Positions 1 to 9,336 of a stretch of 64,000 bases of DNA are shown in pieces; within the stretch, counting starts at the first letter, position 1, and every line of letters begins with the position of its first letter. The DNA is from Bacteroidales bacterium UBA2861 (GTDB lineage Bacteria > Bacteroidota > Bacteroidia > Bacteroidales > UBA932). Under the pieces are notes generated by a model. The model was given only the letters and a program-made list of their open reading frames with translations. It did not search any database and had not been told where the DNA came from. The stretch lies in the NCBI GenBank assembly GCA_002350615.1, contig DEFD01000025.1, forward strand, positions 62,001 through 126,000. The letters run 5' to 3'. Both the position numbers and the translations under genes were made by a program.

Positions 1-697
1 GAGTCGCTTCGTTCATGCGGTTGCGAAGCTCGAGCATGTTTTCCCTTTCGCGGGTTTCCTTTTCAAGGGCCTTGACATATTTGGAGGCAGGATAGACTGT
101 TTTGAGGGAGTCGCACACCGCGCGGAAAAGAAGGGCGTCAGTGGACTGGCTGAATACCGGCAGACTGCCTCCGAGGTTCCCATGGAGCAAGGGAACGACA
201 GCAAGGGACTTGCAATTGACGAGCGCGAATTTGGCAGCGTTGTGATAGTAGTCTATATAAGCCTTGGTCAGGTCTTTGGCAGGCGCTCCCGCATCCAGAA
301 GTCCCTGAAGGCTGCGGTTCACAGCCGCAAAATCCCTTTCCACCTCAAAAAGGAGACGGGAGCCTTCTGAACCCTCGACGCTGTAATTGCCAAGGGTATC
401 TGCAGTAAAGCGGACTTTCTCCCCTTTTTCCACGAGGAAAGAGGCAAGTTTTTTATCTCCTTTATACAGGTAGATGAATTCCGGCTGGCCTTCCGCCACT
501 TCAATCTTGTAGGAAAGCTGTCCCTGAGGCCCGGTGGTGATGGTATCCATCGGGGCTTTGGAATTGAGCTGACGCACCAGGATCTGCGTTTGAGGCGCAT
601 CGGCTATGGTGCCGTCTATACGAACGCCCTGCCCGCATGCCGCGACTGCAAGGGCGGCAAGCACGACAAGACCTGCTTTGAGACTATAATTTTTCAT
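1..697 (-). CDS. DUF4369-like lipoprotein, probable thioredoxin-family protein (3' part beyond the window)
   Basis: The start codon is at 697, and the frame stays open to the window edge, so about 232 residues are seen. The N-terminus has a short hydrophobic segment and a lipobox (AVAAC) near residue 21, predicting an outer-membrane or periplasmic lipoprotein. The next ~100 residues (GTIADAP, MDTITTGPQGQ, FLVEKGEKV) resemble the DUF4369 domain that in Bacteroidota usually precedes a TlpA/ResA-like thioredoxin domain. That second domain would lie outside the window, so the thiol-disulfide role is inferred. The start overlaps the end of the upstream HIT gene by 14 bases, which indicates cotranscription with greA and HIT. 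Confidence 0.6.
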   Translation of the reverse strand, partial: MKNYSLKAGLVVLAALAVAACGQGVRIDGTIADAPQTQILVRQLNSKAPMDTITTGPQGQLSYKIEVAEGQPEFIYLYKGDKKLASFLVEKGEKVRFTADTLGNYSVEGSEGSRLLFEVERDFAAVNRSLQGLLDAGAPAKDLTKAYIDYYHNAAKFALVNCKSLAVVPLLHGNLGGSLPVFSQSTDALLFRAVCDSLKTVYPASKYVKALEKETRERENMLELRNRMNEAT

Positions 698-1088
698 ATT
701 CGGCAAGGATTGCGGCGGCGATGGCTGCCTTCTGTTCATCGCTCACCTCGGGCTTCTTCTTGCGGAAATCAAGGTCAGCCTCTGTCTGCAGGGGGACCAG
801 ATGAATGTGGGTATGAGGCACTTCCATGCCAAGCACGGCAACGCCGACCCTCTTGCAGGGCACTGCCGCCTTGATGGCCACGGCCACTTTGCGGGCAAAG
901 GCCCACAGGCCTGCGTAAACATCTTCCGGAAGGTTGAAGATGTAGTCGTCCTCGATATGTTTGGGAATCACGAGGGTGTGCCCAGGAGCGAGCGGACTTA
1001 TGTCAAGGAAGGCATAGTAGTCCTCGTTCTCGGCGACTTTATAGGAAGGAATCTCCCCTTTCGCGATGCGTGTAAAAATCGTTGCCAT
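684..1088 (-). CDS. HIT family nucleotide hydrolase/transferase
   Basis: This 134-residue protein is a typical single-domain histidine-triad protein. The catalytic motif HTHIHLVPL sits near residue 95, and the N-terminal FTRIAKGEIPSYKV segment is also characteristic of the family. HIT enzymes of the Hint branch hydrolyse nucleoside phosphoramidates or acyl-adenylates in the cytoplasm; the substrate here cannot be read from sequence. The start lies three bases after the greA stop codon, and its end overlaps the next lipoprotein gene, so greA-HIT-lipoprotein form one transcript. Confidence 0.93.
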   Translation of the reverse strand: MATIFTRIAKGEIPSYKVAENEDYYAFLDISPLAPGHTLVIPKHIEDDYIFNLPEDVYAGLWAFARKVAVAIKAAVPCKRVGVAVLGMEVPHTHIHLVPLQTEADLDFRKKKPEVSDEQKAAIAAAILAEYEKL

Positions 1089-1091
1089 AAA

Positions 1092-1562
1092 CTAGATGGA
1101 AATGTCCAGGATCTTGAATTTCATGACGCCTGAAGGCACCTTCGCTTCCACGATCTCCCCTTTGCCGTGGCCGATGAGGGCACGGGCGATGGGGGTGGTG
1201 GCGGCGAGAAGGCCTTTGCTGAAATCGGCTTCGGATTCACCCACGATGGTGAATTCCATAACCGCCTTGGCGGCGATGTTCTCCACCTTGACCTTATTGA
1301 GCATCTGCACTTTGTCGGTACTCAGCTGCGATGCCGCAACTACCTTTGCATTGGCTACTTTATCCTGAAGCTGGGCGATTTTGAGTTCAAGAAGGCCCTG
1401 CGCCTCACGGGCGGATTCGTATTCTGCATTTTCGGATAGATCTCCTTTCTCGCGCGCTTCGGCGATTGCTGCCGATATCACCGGCCTCTGGGCTATTGCC
1501 TCAGAGAGTTCTTTCTTAAGTTTGTCGAGCCCTTCCTGGCTCATATAATGCACATTTGCCAT
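1092..1562 (-). CDS. greA: Transcription elongation factor GreA
   Basis: The 156-residue product has the standard GreA length and order: an N-terminal coiled coil with the family signature (EAREKGDLSENAEYESA around residues 35-52), then the C-terminal FKBP-like domain (ATTPIARALIGHGKGE). GreA rescues backtracked RNA polymerase by stimulating transcript cleavage; the acidic tip residues (DLSENAEY) are present. It is the first gene of a short operon with HIT and a lipoprotein. A strong hairpin with a T tract lies in its leader, between a candidate promoter and the start codon (see separate entries). Confidence 0.97.
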   Translation of the reverse strand: MANVHYMSQEGLDKLKKELSEAIAQRPVISAAIAEAREKGDLSENAEYESAREAQGLLELKIAQLQDKVANAKVVAASQLSTDKVQMLNKVKVENIAAKAVMEFTIVGESEADFSKGLLAATTPIARALIGHGKGEIVEAKVPSGVMKFKILDISI

Positions 1563-1579
1563 AGTCTTGAGTTATCAAA

Positions 1580-1611
1580 AAGGAGTTCTGCCGTTATTGG
1601 CAGAACCCTTT
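1580..1611 (-). terminator. Hairpin with T tract in the greA leader (terminator or attenuator)
   Basis: A perfect 8-base stem (GTTCTGCC/GGCAGAAC, 1585-1592 with 1599-1606) has a six-base loop, and the stem extends by AAAGG/CCTTT with one bulged base. On the minus strand it is followed by TTTTTGAT. It lies between the candidate -7 element at 1626-1633 and the greA start at 1562, so it could act as an attenuator as well as end read-through from upstream. Confidence 0.65.
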
Positions 1612-1625
1612 GTTATTGTCTTCTA

Positions 1626-1633
1626 CAAATATA
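1626..1633 (-). promoter_or_regulatory. Candidate greA promoter -7 element
   Basis: On the minus strand this reads TATATTTG, matching the Bacteroidota TAnnTTTG -7 consensus. No clear TTG lies 19-21 bases upstream, so the call rests on the -7 element and its position 64 bases before greA. Confidence 0.4.
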
Positions 1634-1661
1634 GAAAAATATTTTTAAAAAGCGGTCCGAA

Positions 1662-3452
1662 TCAGAAGTAAACGATGGGAAGCACTCCCCTTTCTTCGGT
1701 CTTCGTCTCGTAAGAAAGCTCGGAAGATCCGGTAACCGAACTGCCGCTGGTATTCAGAGCGACCGCATGGGCGTAAGTTCCCTCCTGGCACTCATTGCTC
1801 GACCAGTATCCTCTTATCGTGGACAGGCTTGCGCTGGAATTGTACAGTTTTACCGTATTGGTAATAGCAGTAATCTGCTCCGCATTTTCGAAGATGCTAC
1901 GAAGGTCGCCAACCGTAGGCAGCAGCCAGGGACTGACGTTTGACGGGGTATAGTACACGTAGCGATACGCATTGATATTGCCTGAAGACGAACTATTCCC
2001 GTAATAGAACTTATAGTGCCTATGATTAGCATTGTTGGCACAATAAATAACGGCTTCTATATCATAGTCCGTATTGCCGGTACTGCTTTCCTCAAGCAAG
2101 ACTTCAGTATTATGCCATGCGCAATGCTTCATGTAGTTGGTGTACACATTCGTCGAGACCAAAGATGCATCGTGACCGGTCATGGCGCCTACTTTGTCCG
2201 CTTTTTTCTGCCATTTCTCACCCATGGTGCTCGTGGCCCAGTTTGACCCCCCGCTGGCTCCGCTTACGCTGACCTTTCGGTATAGACCGAGGGTATTCAC
2301 CGGAACCCCTATGCCGTGAACAGCCGAGACAGTATTCCTTTCACTTGCACTGTTGATATACTGGGTTATTCCGGTCAATTTATTCTTATTACTCCCACTC
2401 TTGATGGTGGGGTCCTCGCTCAGATGATTGTTTCCAAGCCACGCTATCACCGCCAGGTCAAATCCGTTTGTGGTCACAGCGGAAGTTTCATAAATGCCGA
2501 GACCTCGATAGCCTCCATCTTTAATGGCAGGAGTTGCACTGCCGCAGTATATAATATCGCCAAGTTTCACCTGGTAAGGGTCGTACTTGGAGAATTTGAA
2601 GGTAAAATACTTGGTAAACCTGCTTCCCAGAGGCCCGGCTTCAATATAGACGTCGGAAGCATAGGTGGAACCGTTGCCGCACACCTCCGAATCGGACAGC
2701 GAAGCGAGCTTTACGGTGAGCTGGCCATTATGTTGTCCGGAAGCAGTGGAGATGTTTGCAGTGAGTTTGCTGTTGCTCACGCTCTTGAGGGAAACGGTAC
2801 CGGCATAAGCAGTGCTGGGGGTCACGTCCACATAATATTTCTGGGTGGCTCCTGAACCGATATAATCCGATTTTCTCTGAGAGAGAGTTATACCTGTTAC
2901 CTTGTCGAAGACCCGTACTTTTACTGAGGCCGACGCCGACCCGTTCTTTGACTTCACGGTAATTGTATAGGTTGAAGAAGAATAGCTCTTCGCCTGAATC
3001 TGCCCGCTGGACGAGACCGTAAGGTAGGAGGAAGAAGCATCGGTGGAATAAACCAGTTCGTCGTCCGCGGCAGAAGGCGAGGTACTCGTCCTTATCCAAT
3101 AACTATTGCCGGCCGCAAGCACATAAACACCTGATGAATATGTTGAATAATCGGACGAACTTGGAGATGTGATGGTTATGGAAGTATAGGGCTGGGTCAC
3201 CCTGATACTTGCGCTCGAGGTATAGCCGCCGTCTTCCGTGGTAACGGTGATTTCAGCATTGGCCGAGACCCTTTGCGGTGACTAGGCCTTTGTCGCTGAC
3301 AGTTGCAACGCCTGTATGGTTCGACTTCCACGTCACGCCCTTGTGCGTGGCGTCGTCGGGCAGCACTGTGGCGACAAGCTGCAATGTCCCGCCAGGCTGA
3401 TGACGGCCAGGATAAGAAGAGCCGTCTCGAATAGTTTTTTAGTTATTTTCAT
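1662..3452 (-). pseudogene. Frameshifted surface protein with Ig-like (Big_2) repeat
   Basis: An intact signal-peptide-like start (MKITKKLFETALLILAV) begins at 3452, overlapping the end of ribF, but that frame stops near 3340. The next stretch reads in another frame as the second half of a Big_2 domain (GGTLQLVATVLPDDATHKG, then VTWKSNHTGVATVS), and this frame breaks again at a GGG run (3269-3271). From there about 520 residues remain open: Ser/Thr/Tyr-rich Ig-like segments, then a C-terminal domain with WLLPTVGDL and YWSSNE motifs like the DUF1566/Fibrobacter-type paralogous domain. The protein should be secreted or surface-anchored. The N-terminal part is much shorter than usual, suggesting an internal deletion or an assembly collapse between repeats. 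It could also be a live gene with sequencing errors. Confidence 0.6.
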
Positions 3453-4308
3453 GGTCAAATATAAGTTTGATTTTCATTTCATCTTCCCGCAGCTGGTTTT
3501 TAAGTTCTTCCAACGATGAAAAATTCTTTTCACCGCGTATGCGTGAGACGAATTCCACGCTGATCGTATGTCCGTAGATATCCTCGTCGAAATCGAAGAT
3601 ATGCGTCTCTATACCACCGTCATAGGCGATATTTGTCATTCCGTGGAACAAGCGGCGGCCAAGCCGCACCCGGGAGGAATACACCCCTTCCGCAGGAATG
3701 AGTTTCAGAGGATCGGGCGAGATGTTGGCCGTGGGAAAACCTATGGTGCGGCCAAGTTTCTTGCCGTGCACGACCTCTCCTGATATTGAATAGTCGTAAC
3801 AGAGGAAGCGGGACGCCAGGGCCACGTCGCCGCTGGCAAGGGCGGCACGGATCTTTGTCGAACTCACCGCTATGCCCACGGAGGATACTTTGTCGGTACG
3901 GATGACCTCAAGGCCTATCCTGGAAGCGATTTCCTGAGTCTGGGAAGGGCTCAGCGACTCGTGGCCGATGCGGTTGTCGTAACCGAGCAGCATGGCCGTA
4001 CCCCCGAAACGCCCTTTCACATAATCCCTCATGTACTCTTCCGCTCCCATCATGCTGAATTCCTTAGTAAAGGGCAGCACTTCGACCCTGTCCACCCCGA
4101 GGCTGCGCAGCAGGGCGACTTTTTCTTCCGATGTGTTAAGAAGCCTCAACCCGAGCGCATCGTCCTGAAGGACAATACGCGGATGCGGCCAGAAGGTAAT
4201 CACCACGCTTTGTTCTCCCCGCACCCTCGCGGTTTCCACGAGGGTGTCGAGAACAAGGCGGTGCCCGATGTGCACACCGTCGAAAAAGCCTGTCGCCACT
4301 ACAGCCAT
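3439..4308 (-). CDS. ribF: Bifunctional riboflavin kinase / FAD synthetase
   Basis: The 289-residue product has both RibF modules. The N-terminal nucleotidyltransferase starts with GFFDGVHIGHRLVL (the HxGH adenylyltransferase motif) and includes the FSMMGAEEYMRDYV region. The C-terminal flavokinase has VVHGKKLGRTIGFPTANI near residue 180 and VYSSRVRLG. It converts riboflavin to FMN and FAD in the cytoplasm. The start overlaps the end of glgP by ten bases, so it is translationally tied to the glycogen operon, although flavin synthesis has no obvious link to glycogen. The nearby Rnf complex uses FMN, but it is a separate transcript. Confidence 0.96.
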   Translation of the reverse strand: MAVVATGFFDGVHIGHRLVLDTLVETARVRGEQSVVITFWPHPRIVLQDDALGLRLLNTSEEKVALLRSLGVDRVEVLPFTKEFSMMGAEEYMRDYVKGRFGGTAMLLGYDNRIGHESLSPSQTQEIASRIGLEVIRTDKVSSVGIAVSSTKIRAALASGDVALASRFLCYDYSISGEVVHGKKLGRTIGFPTANISPDPLKLIPAEGVYSSRVRLGRRLFHGMTNIAYDGGIETHIFDFDEDIYGHTISVEFVSRIRGEKNFSSLEELKNQLREDEMKIKLIFDHENN

Positions 4309-6860
4309 TTAACCAGAGGGAAGTCCTGTCGGTGAGGCAGAAGATCGTTTTTAGGATAATATCTTACACCTATCTTGTACATACCCGTACGGTCCGGAAG
4401 TATGGAGGCCTTGAAAGTGGCCACTCCGTCTTGGAATCCGGCAAGCGTATATGGCTGGACCTCCTGGATATGGTCGCGGTTCTTCTTGTCGGTAACGGCG
4501 AAAATCATCTCCACGCCTATGTCTTCCGGGCTGAGCCCCGCAAGATCCAGCACCACTTCGCTCTCGAGCGGATTGTTCTGGCTGAGGACGTAGGAAGCAG
4601 CCGGGGCGGTGTAGGACTTGACCGCGATATGCGGCCATGCCTCAAGGAGACGTTTTTTCCATGCCGCTATCTCGCGCGCCTTCTCGCCGCCGTTTGCGAT
4701 GAGCATGTTGTAACGGTCGTACTGGGGCTGATAGTAGCGCACGCAGTAGTCTTCCATCATGCGGTTGGTGGTGAAGTCGCAGGCCACTTTGGCAATGGTG
4801 TTCTTGATATAGGAAATCCATTTCGCGCTGCGCCCGGTGTGCGGGTCAATGTCGTAGTAGGCCGGAGCGATGTCGTTTTCTATGATCGCGTAGATGGTGG
4901 CGGCGTCGAGCTCGTTCTGGTAATGGTCGTCGTCATAGGTCTTCTTGAGAGGCAGGGCCCAGCCGGCGTCTTCCTTGTAACCCTCGACCCACCAGCCGTC
5001 CAGCACGCTGAAATGCATGACGCCGTTCATCGCGGCCTTTTCGCCGGAAGTTCCGGAGGCTTCGAGAGGACGCGTAGGATTGTTGAGCCAAACGTCCACC
5101 CCCTGCACCATGCGCTTTGCAAGCGAAATGTCGTAGCCGGGGATGAATACTATCTTGCCTATGAAGCGCGGCTGCTTGGATATCTCGATGATCTGCTTGA
5201 TCAGGTCCTGTCCCATGCCGTCGGCAGGATGGGCCTTGCCGGCGAATACGAACTGGACGGGATGCTTGGGATCGTTCACGATGGCATCCAGACGGTCCAG
5301 ATCCGAGAAGAGCAAGGTCGCGCGCTTGTAGGTGGCGAAGCGGCGAGCGAAACCTATCGTAAGCACATCCTCGCGGAAATTCTCCTTGATTTCGACAACC
5401 TGGCTCGGAGAGTAGTGGCTGGTGGTCTCGGGATTTGTGAGACGGTCGCCCATCTGGCGGATGAATTCGTGCTTGAGGGTCTTGCGGGTATTCCACACTT
5501 CCTCGTCGCTGACATTATAGATGCCTTCGAAGCAGCGTTTGTCGTAATGATGCGTCCAGAAATCCGGTCCGAAAACCTTGGCATGCACCCACTGCCACTC
5601 CTTGGCGGCCCAGGTAGGATAATGCACTCCGTTGGTCACATAGCTGATATGAAGCTCTTCCGGCAGATATCCGGGATACATGTTCGCGAAGATCTCCTGG
5701 GAGACTTTGCCGTGAAGCATGGATACTCCGTTCACGTTCTGGGAGCAGTTGGCCGCCAGCACGCTCATGCTGAAACGCTCGTTCTTGTCTTCCACATGCA
5801 CCTTTCCCATGGAAAGCAGGGTTTCCCAGCTGATGCCGAATCGGGCGGGATAGTGCCCCAGATACTTGTAGAGCATGCCTTCGTCGAAAGCGTCATGTCC
5901 GGCAGGCACGGGCGTATGGGTGGTGAAGAGGCCGCTTGCGCGCACAAGTTCGATGGCTTCGCTGTAGTCCATCTTCTGCTCGCCCATATATTCGCGGAGC
6001 CTTTCCAGGCCGATGAAAGCGGCGTGACCTTCGTTGCAATGGTAGATCTGCGGATTGAGGCCCAGTGCGCGCAGGGCGCGGATGCCTCCGATGCCGAGAA
6101 GGATTTCCTGTTTAAGACGGTTTTCCCAGTCGCCGCCATAGAGCTGATGGGTAACCTGACGGTCTTCGGGGAGATTGTCGTCGAAGTCGGTGTCCAGGAG
6201 ATAGAGGTCCGTGCGGCCCACGCCCACTTTCCAGATGCGGGCGAACATCTCGCGTCCGGGCATCTGCATGGAAACCTTAAGCCACTGTCCGTTGGCGTCA
6301 AGCACGGGCTCAGCGGGGATCTTCATGAAGTCCTGCGCGTTGTATTCGGCGACCTGATTGCCCTGGGGGGTGATTTTCTGGGTGAAATAGCCATAACGGT
6401 AGAGGAGGCCGACTGCGACCATGTTCACGTTCATGTCGCTGCTTTCCTTGAGGTAGTCGCCTGCAAGGATGCCGAGGCCGCCGGAATAGATCTGCAGGGA
6501 TGCGTCAAGTCCGTATTCCATGCAGAAATAGGCTATGGAAGGGCAGCCCCTGCGGGCTTTTTCCGCCATGTAGCCGTTGAATTCGTCCAGCACCGCATGG
6601 AGTTTGTCCAGGAACTGGGAATCCCGTGCAAGCTGTTTGTATCTCTTGAGGCTCACCTGGTCCAGTATGACCATGGGGTTGTGCCTTGAATCGTGCCACA
6701 GCTCGGGATCTACATATCTGAATAGGGACTTCGCCCTGTCGTTCCAGCACCACCAAAGGTTTTTACACAGGGTCTCCAACCCTTCAAGTTCTCCGGGCAA
6801 GTGACGCGTCACGCGCACGCTTGCCCAGGACGGATGTCCAATCTCAATTCCTTGTTGCAT
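4299..6860 (-). CDS. glgP: Alpha-glucan (glycogen) phosphorylase, GT35
   Basis: At 853 residues this is the alpha-glucan phosphorylase form with an N-terminal DUF3417 domain (residues ~10-120, NLWWCWNDRAKSLF), followed by the GT35 fold. Conserved segments include YFCMEYGLDASL, GLFTTHTPVPAGHDAF and TNGVHYPTWAAKEW. The pyridoxal-phosphate lysine region (EASGTSGEKAAMNG) lies near residue 605. The enzyme releases glucose-1-phosphate from glycogen. It overlaps the GH57 gene upstream by 17 bases and ribF downstream by 10. The operon therefore encodes both making and breaking of glycogen. Confidence 0.95.
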   Translation of the reverse strand: MQQGIEIGHPSWASVRVTRHLPGELEGLETLCKNLWWCWNDRAKSLFRYVDPELWHDSRHNPMVILDQVSLKRYKQLARDSQFLDKLHAVLDEFNGYMAEKARRGCPSIAYFCMEYGLDASLQIYSGGLGILAGDYLKESSDMNVNMVAVGLLYRYGYFTQKITPQGNQVAEYNAQDFMKIPAEPVLDANGQWLKVSMQMPGREMFARIWKVGVGRTDLYLLDTDFDDNLPEDRQVTHQLYGGDWENRLKQEILLGIGGIRALRALGLNPQIYHCNEGHAAFIGLERLREYMGEQKMDYSEAIELVRASGLFTTHTPVPAGHDAFDEGMLYKYLGHYPARFGISWETLLSMGKVHVEDKNERFSMSVLAANCSQNVNGVSMLHGKVSQEIFANMYPGYLPEELHISYVTNGVHYPTWAAKEWQWVHAKVFGPDFWTHHYDKRCFEGIYNVSDEEVWNTRKTLKHEFIRQMGDRLTNPETTSHYSPSQVVEIKENFREDVLTIGFARRFATYKRATLLFSDLDRLDAIVNDPKHPVQFVFAGKAHPADGMGQDLIKQIIEISKQPRFIGKIVFIPGYDISLAKRMVQGVDVWLNNPTRPLEASGTSGEKAAMNGVMHFSVLDGWWVEGYKEDAGWALPLKKTYDDDHYQNELDAATIYAIIENDIAPAYYDIDPHTGRSAKWISYIKNTIAKVACDFTTNRMMEDYCVRYYQPQYDRYNMLIANGGEKAREIAAWKKRLLEAWPHIAVKSYTAPAASYVLSQNNPLESEVVLDLAGLSPEDIGVEMIFAVTDKKNRDHIQEVQPYTLAGFQDGVATFKASILPDRTGMYKIGVRYYPKNDLLPHRQDFPLVKWL

Positions 6861-8040
6861 ATTCGTCGTTTACTCTTATGATAAAATCGCTCAAAACATT
6901 CATATAGTTGATAAAGGCCTCATAGGGCGTAGCGTAGGGGTTGAAGTATTTGTGCACGTCGCCGTCCGAGAAGAACTTGGTGCACATATAGTAGAAGTGG
7001 TCGCTTTCCTGGAGTTTCCCGAAATCGGCCCAGAGTTCCGAATTGTCGAGGATGGAAAGCTTCTCCACAAGATTGTAAAGCTTGTTGAATGAATCCTGCT
7101 GCAATTCGTTGCCGAGCCAGGCGGTGACGTCGCGTTCTTCATCCGCCCATGAAATGGGCTCGGGAACCTCCAGGGAAGACACCGCCTTGAGTTTGGAGGC
7201 AGCTTCCGAAGGGGTTACGAATTTGACGCCTTTGCGTTTCACGCCCATTGCGGCGAAAGCTTCCATGAACTCGAATATGCCACTGTCGGCGGCCTGATGC
7301 TCACCGAAGGTCTCGTAATCCATGAAAAGGTTCACTATTTCGCCTTCCGCGGCCTGTATCTGGTCCAGGAACTTGTCTGCGGTGAGCGGCCAGCCTTCCC
7401 AGCCACGGTTGGAGAAGCGGAAGGCTATGTCGTCGCTGAAACCGTAGTTGCGCAGGAGCAGCTTGAGGCCTTCCTGCCTGTCGTTGCAGTAGATGAAATT
7501 GGGGCTGCGCCATCCCAGGATGTGACGGGCGCCTTCAGTGAGCATGGTTTTGAAGCCCATGTCGTAAACCTGCTGCCCGATGCTGTCGGAATAGATGAGC
7601 TCCGTATTGCGGAAAGCGGTAGGTTCCACCCCGAAATACTTGACAACCGCCTCCTTGTGCTTGAGCACCTGATGGCGGAATTCGGGTTCGCTGCGCAGCG
7701 AACTCAGACTGTGATTGTAGGTTTCACAGAGGAACTCCACGCATCCCGTAGCCGCCAGGGCCTTGAAACTGTCGAGGACCTCGGGGGCATAGCGCTCGAA
7801 CTGGCTGAGCGCCGATCCGGTTATGGAAAAGGCCAGCCTGAATTTACCTTTGCCGGCCTTGATGGCACGCAGCAGCAACTCGTTCATGGGAAGATAGCAT
7901 TTCGCTGCTACCCTCTTGAGAATCGTGCGGTTGCTGAAATCGTCATAGTAATGGGAATCCTTAGCTATGTCGAAGAAGCGGTAAAGACGTAGCCTGTCGG
8001 GTTGATGTACCTGAAAGTACAGACAGATGTTCTTTTCCAT
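6844..8040 (-). CDS. Glycoside hydrolase family 57 alpha-amylase-like enzyme
   Basis: This 398-residue protein begins with the GH57 hallmark YFQVHQPDRL. The expected nucleophile lies in VEFLCETYNHSL near residue 105 and the acid-base region in MDYETFGEHQ near residue 240. No signal peptide is visible, so it acts in the cytoplasm on alpha-glucans, either as alpha-amylase or 4-alpha-glucanotransferase. In Bacteroides the same three-gene set (debranching enzyme, glycosyltransferase, GH57) is found together. The start is four bases from the end of the glycogen synthase gene. Exact bond specificity cannot be told from the sequence. Confidence 0.92.
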   Translation of the reverse strand: MEKNICLYFQVHQPDRLRLYRFFDIAKDSHYYDDFSNRTILKRVAAKCYLPMNELLLRAIKAGKGKFRLAFSITGSALSQFERYAPEVLDSFKALAATGCVEFLCETYNHSLSSLRSEPEFRHQVLKHKEAVVKYFGVEPTAFRNTELIYSDSIGQQVYDMGFKTMLTEGARHILGWRSPNFIYCNDRQEGLKLLLRNYGFSDDIAFRFSNRGWEGWPLTADKFLDQIQAAEGEIVNLFMDYETFGEHQAADSGIFEFMEAFAAMGVKRKGVKFVTPSEAASKLKAVSSLEVPEPISWADEERDVTAWLGNELQQDSFNKLYNLVEKLSILDNSELWADFGKLQESDHFYYMCTKFFSDGDVHKYFNPYATPYEAFINYMNVLSDFIIRVNDEYATRN

Positions 8041-8043
8041 AAT

Positions 8044-9336
8044 CTATTTGTTTAGAATTGATTCATAAACTTTCTTGAGCTTAGCGGCTGCATTGTTCCA
8101 CTTGAGCTCGTTGACTTCGCGGTAACCGTGGGTCTCGCTGAAATGCGCGAGCGCCGGATAATTCAGCAGGGCGTAAATGTCGTCCGCCATGGCATCGACA
8201 TCCCAGAAATCCACCTTGAGGGCATATTTCAGCACTTCGGCGGCTCCGCTCTGATGGCTGATGATGGAGGGCACCCCGGTGCGCATGGCCTCGAGGGGGC
8301 TGATTCCGAAGGGTTCGGACACGGAGGGCATGATATAGACATCGGACAGGGCGAACATCTTCTGCACCTCCTGTCCGCGGAGGAATCCGGTGAAATGGAA
8401 ACGGTCCGAAATGCCGAGCTTCGCCACCATGCGGATGGCGCGGTTCATCAGATCGCCGCTTCCCGCCATCACGAAGCGCACTCCCTTGGTGCGCTTGAGA
8501 ACCTTGGCGGCGGCTTCTATGAAATATTCCGGTCCCTTCTGGAAGGTTATCCTGCCGAGGAAGGTCACCACCTTGTCCTTGATGGCTTTTTCCACCTGGA
8601 GATTGTCCCGGCCGCTGAAGTCCACCGCATTGTGGACCGTCACGACCTTTGCCGGATCGATGCCGTATTTGTTGATGACTATGCCCCTGGTGAGATCGCT
8701 TACGGTCACCACCCTGTCGGCATACTCCATTCCACGTTTCTCTATGGCGTAAACACGGGAGTCCACCATGTCGTCGGTGCCCCTGTCAAAGGAAGTCGCA
8801 TGCACATGTACCACCAGCGGCTTGCCGGACAGTTCCTTCGCGGCGATGCCGGCCAGATATGTAAGCCAGTCGTGCGCATGGATGATGTCGAATTCGTCTT
8901 TGTGCTGCTGGGCTATCGTGCCGCCTACCATGGCATAACGGGCCACCTCTTCAAGGAGGTTGGAGCCGTACTTTCCGGAGAACTTGTACTTCTGGCCATA
9001 GCTGACGCGGAAGTCCTCTATCTGCCTTTTCCTTTCGTCTTCTACAAGTTCGGTAAAGGCTTCAGGGTCGGCATAAGGGATGAGGTTCGAGCCGATATGC
9101 ACGAATTTCACCCTGTCCAGAAACTCATCCAGACTGCCGGCTACATTTTCCACGGCCACATCGCTTGCGTTAATGATGCGGGTGGAGCTCTGGTCCTCGT
9201 CGCCGGAAGCCGAAGGCATCACGAAAATGCTTTCCACTCCGTTTGCGGCAAGTCCCTTGACTATTCCTTCGCAGGCCGTGCCGAGGCCACCTGCGATATG
9301 CGGGGGAAATTCCCAGCCGAACATCAGAACTCTCAT
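8044..9336 (-). CDS. Glycogen synthase-type glycosyltransferase (GT-B fold)
   Basis: The 430-residue protein opens with MFGWEFPPHIAGGLGTAC, the nucleotide-sugar synthase signature with the GGLG loop, and has the GT1/GT4 C-terminal motifs FLGRITFQKGPEYFIEAA and PSVSEPFGISPLEAM (E-x7-E type). HAHDWLTYLAG is also typical of starch and glycogen synthases. It probably elongates alpha-1,4-glucan from an activated glucose donor in the cytoplasm. The start overlaps the stop of the debranching gene (ATGA). No separate glgC is seen in the window, so the donor supply is encoded elsewhere. Confidence 0.9.
   Translation of the reverse strand: MRVLMFGWEFPPHIAGGLGTACEGIVKGLAANGVESIFVMPSASGDEDQSSTRIINASDVAVENVAGSLDEFLDRVKFVHIGSNLIPYADPEAFTELVEDERKRQIEDFRVSYGQKYKFSGKYGSNLLEEVARYAMVGGTIAQQHKDEFDIIHAHDWLTYLAGIAAKELSGKPLVVHVHATSFDRGTDDMVDSRVYAIEKRGMEYADRVVTVSDLTRGIVINKYGIDPAKVVTVHNAVDFSGRDNLQVEKAIKDKVVTFLGRITFQKGPEYFIEAAAKVLKRTKGVRFVMAGSGDLMNRAIRMVAKLGISDRFHFTGFLRGQEVQKMFALSDVYIMPSVSEPFGISPLEAMRTGVPSIISHQSGAAEVLKYALKVDFWDVDAMADDIYALLNYPALAHFSETHGYREVNELKWNNAAAKLKKVYESILNK

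Noticed and set aside
4332..6689. A 785-codon plus-strand open frame opposite glgP
   Set aside because: It is the complement of a clearly conserved gene and arises from GC-rich codon use; its translation has no family features.
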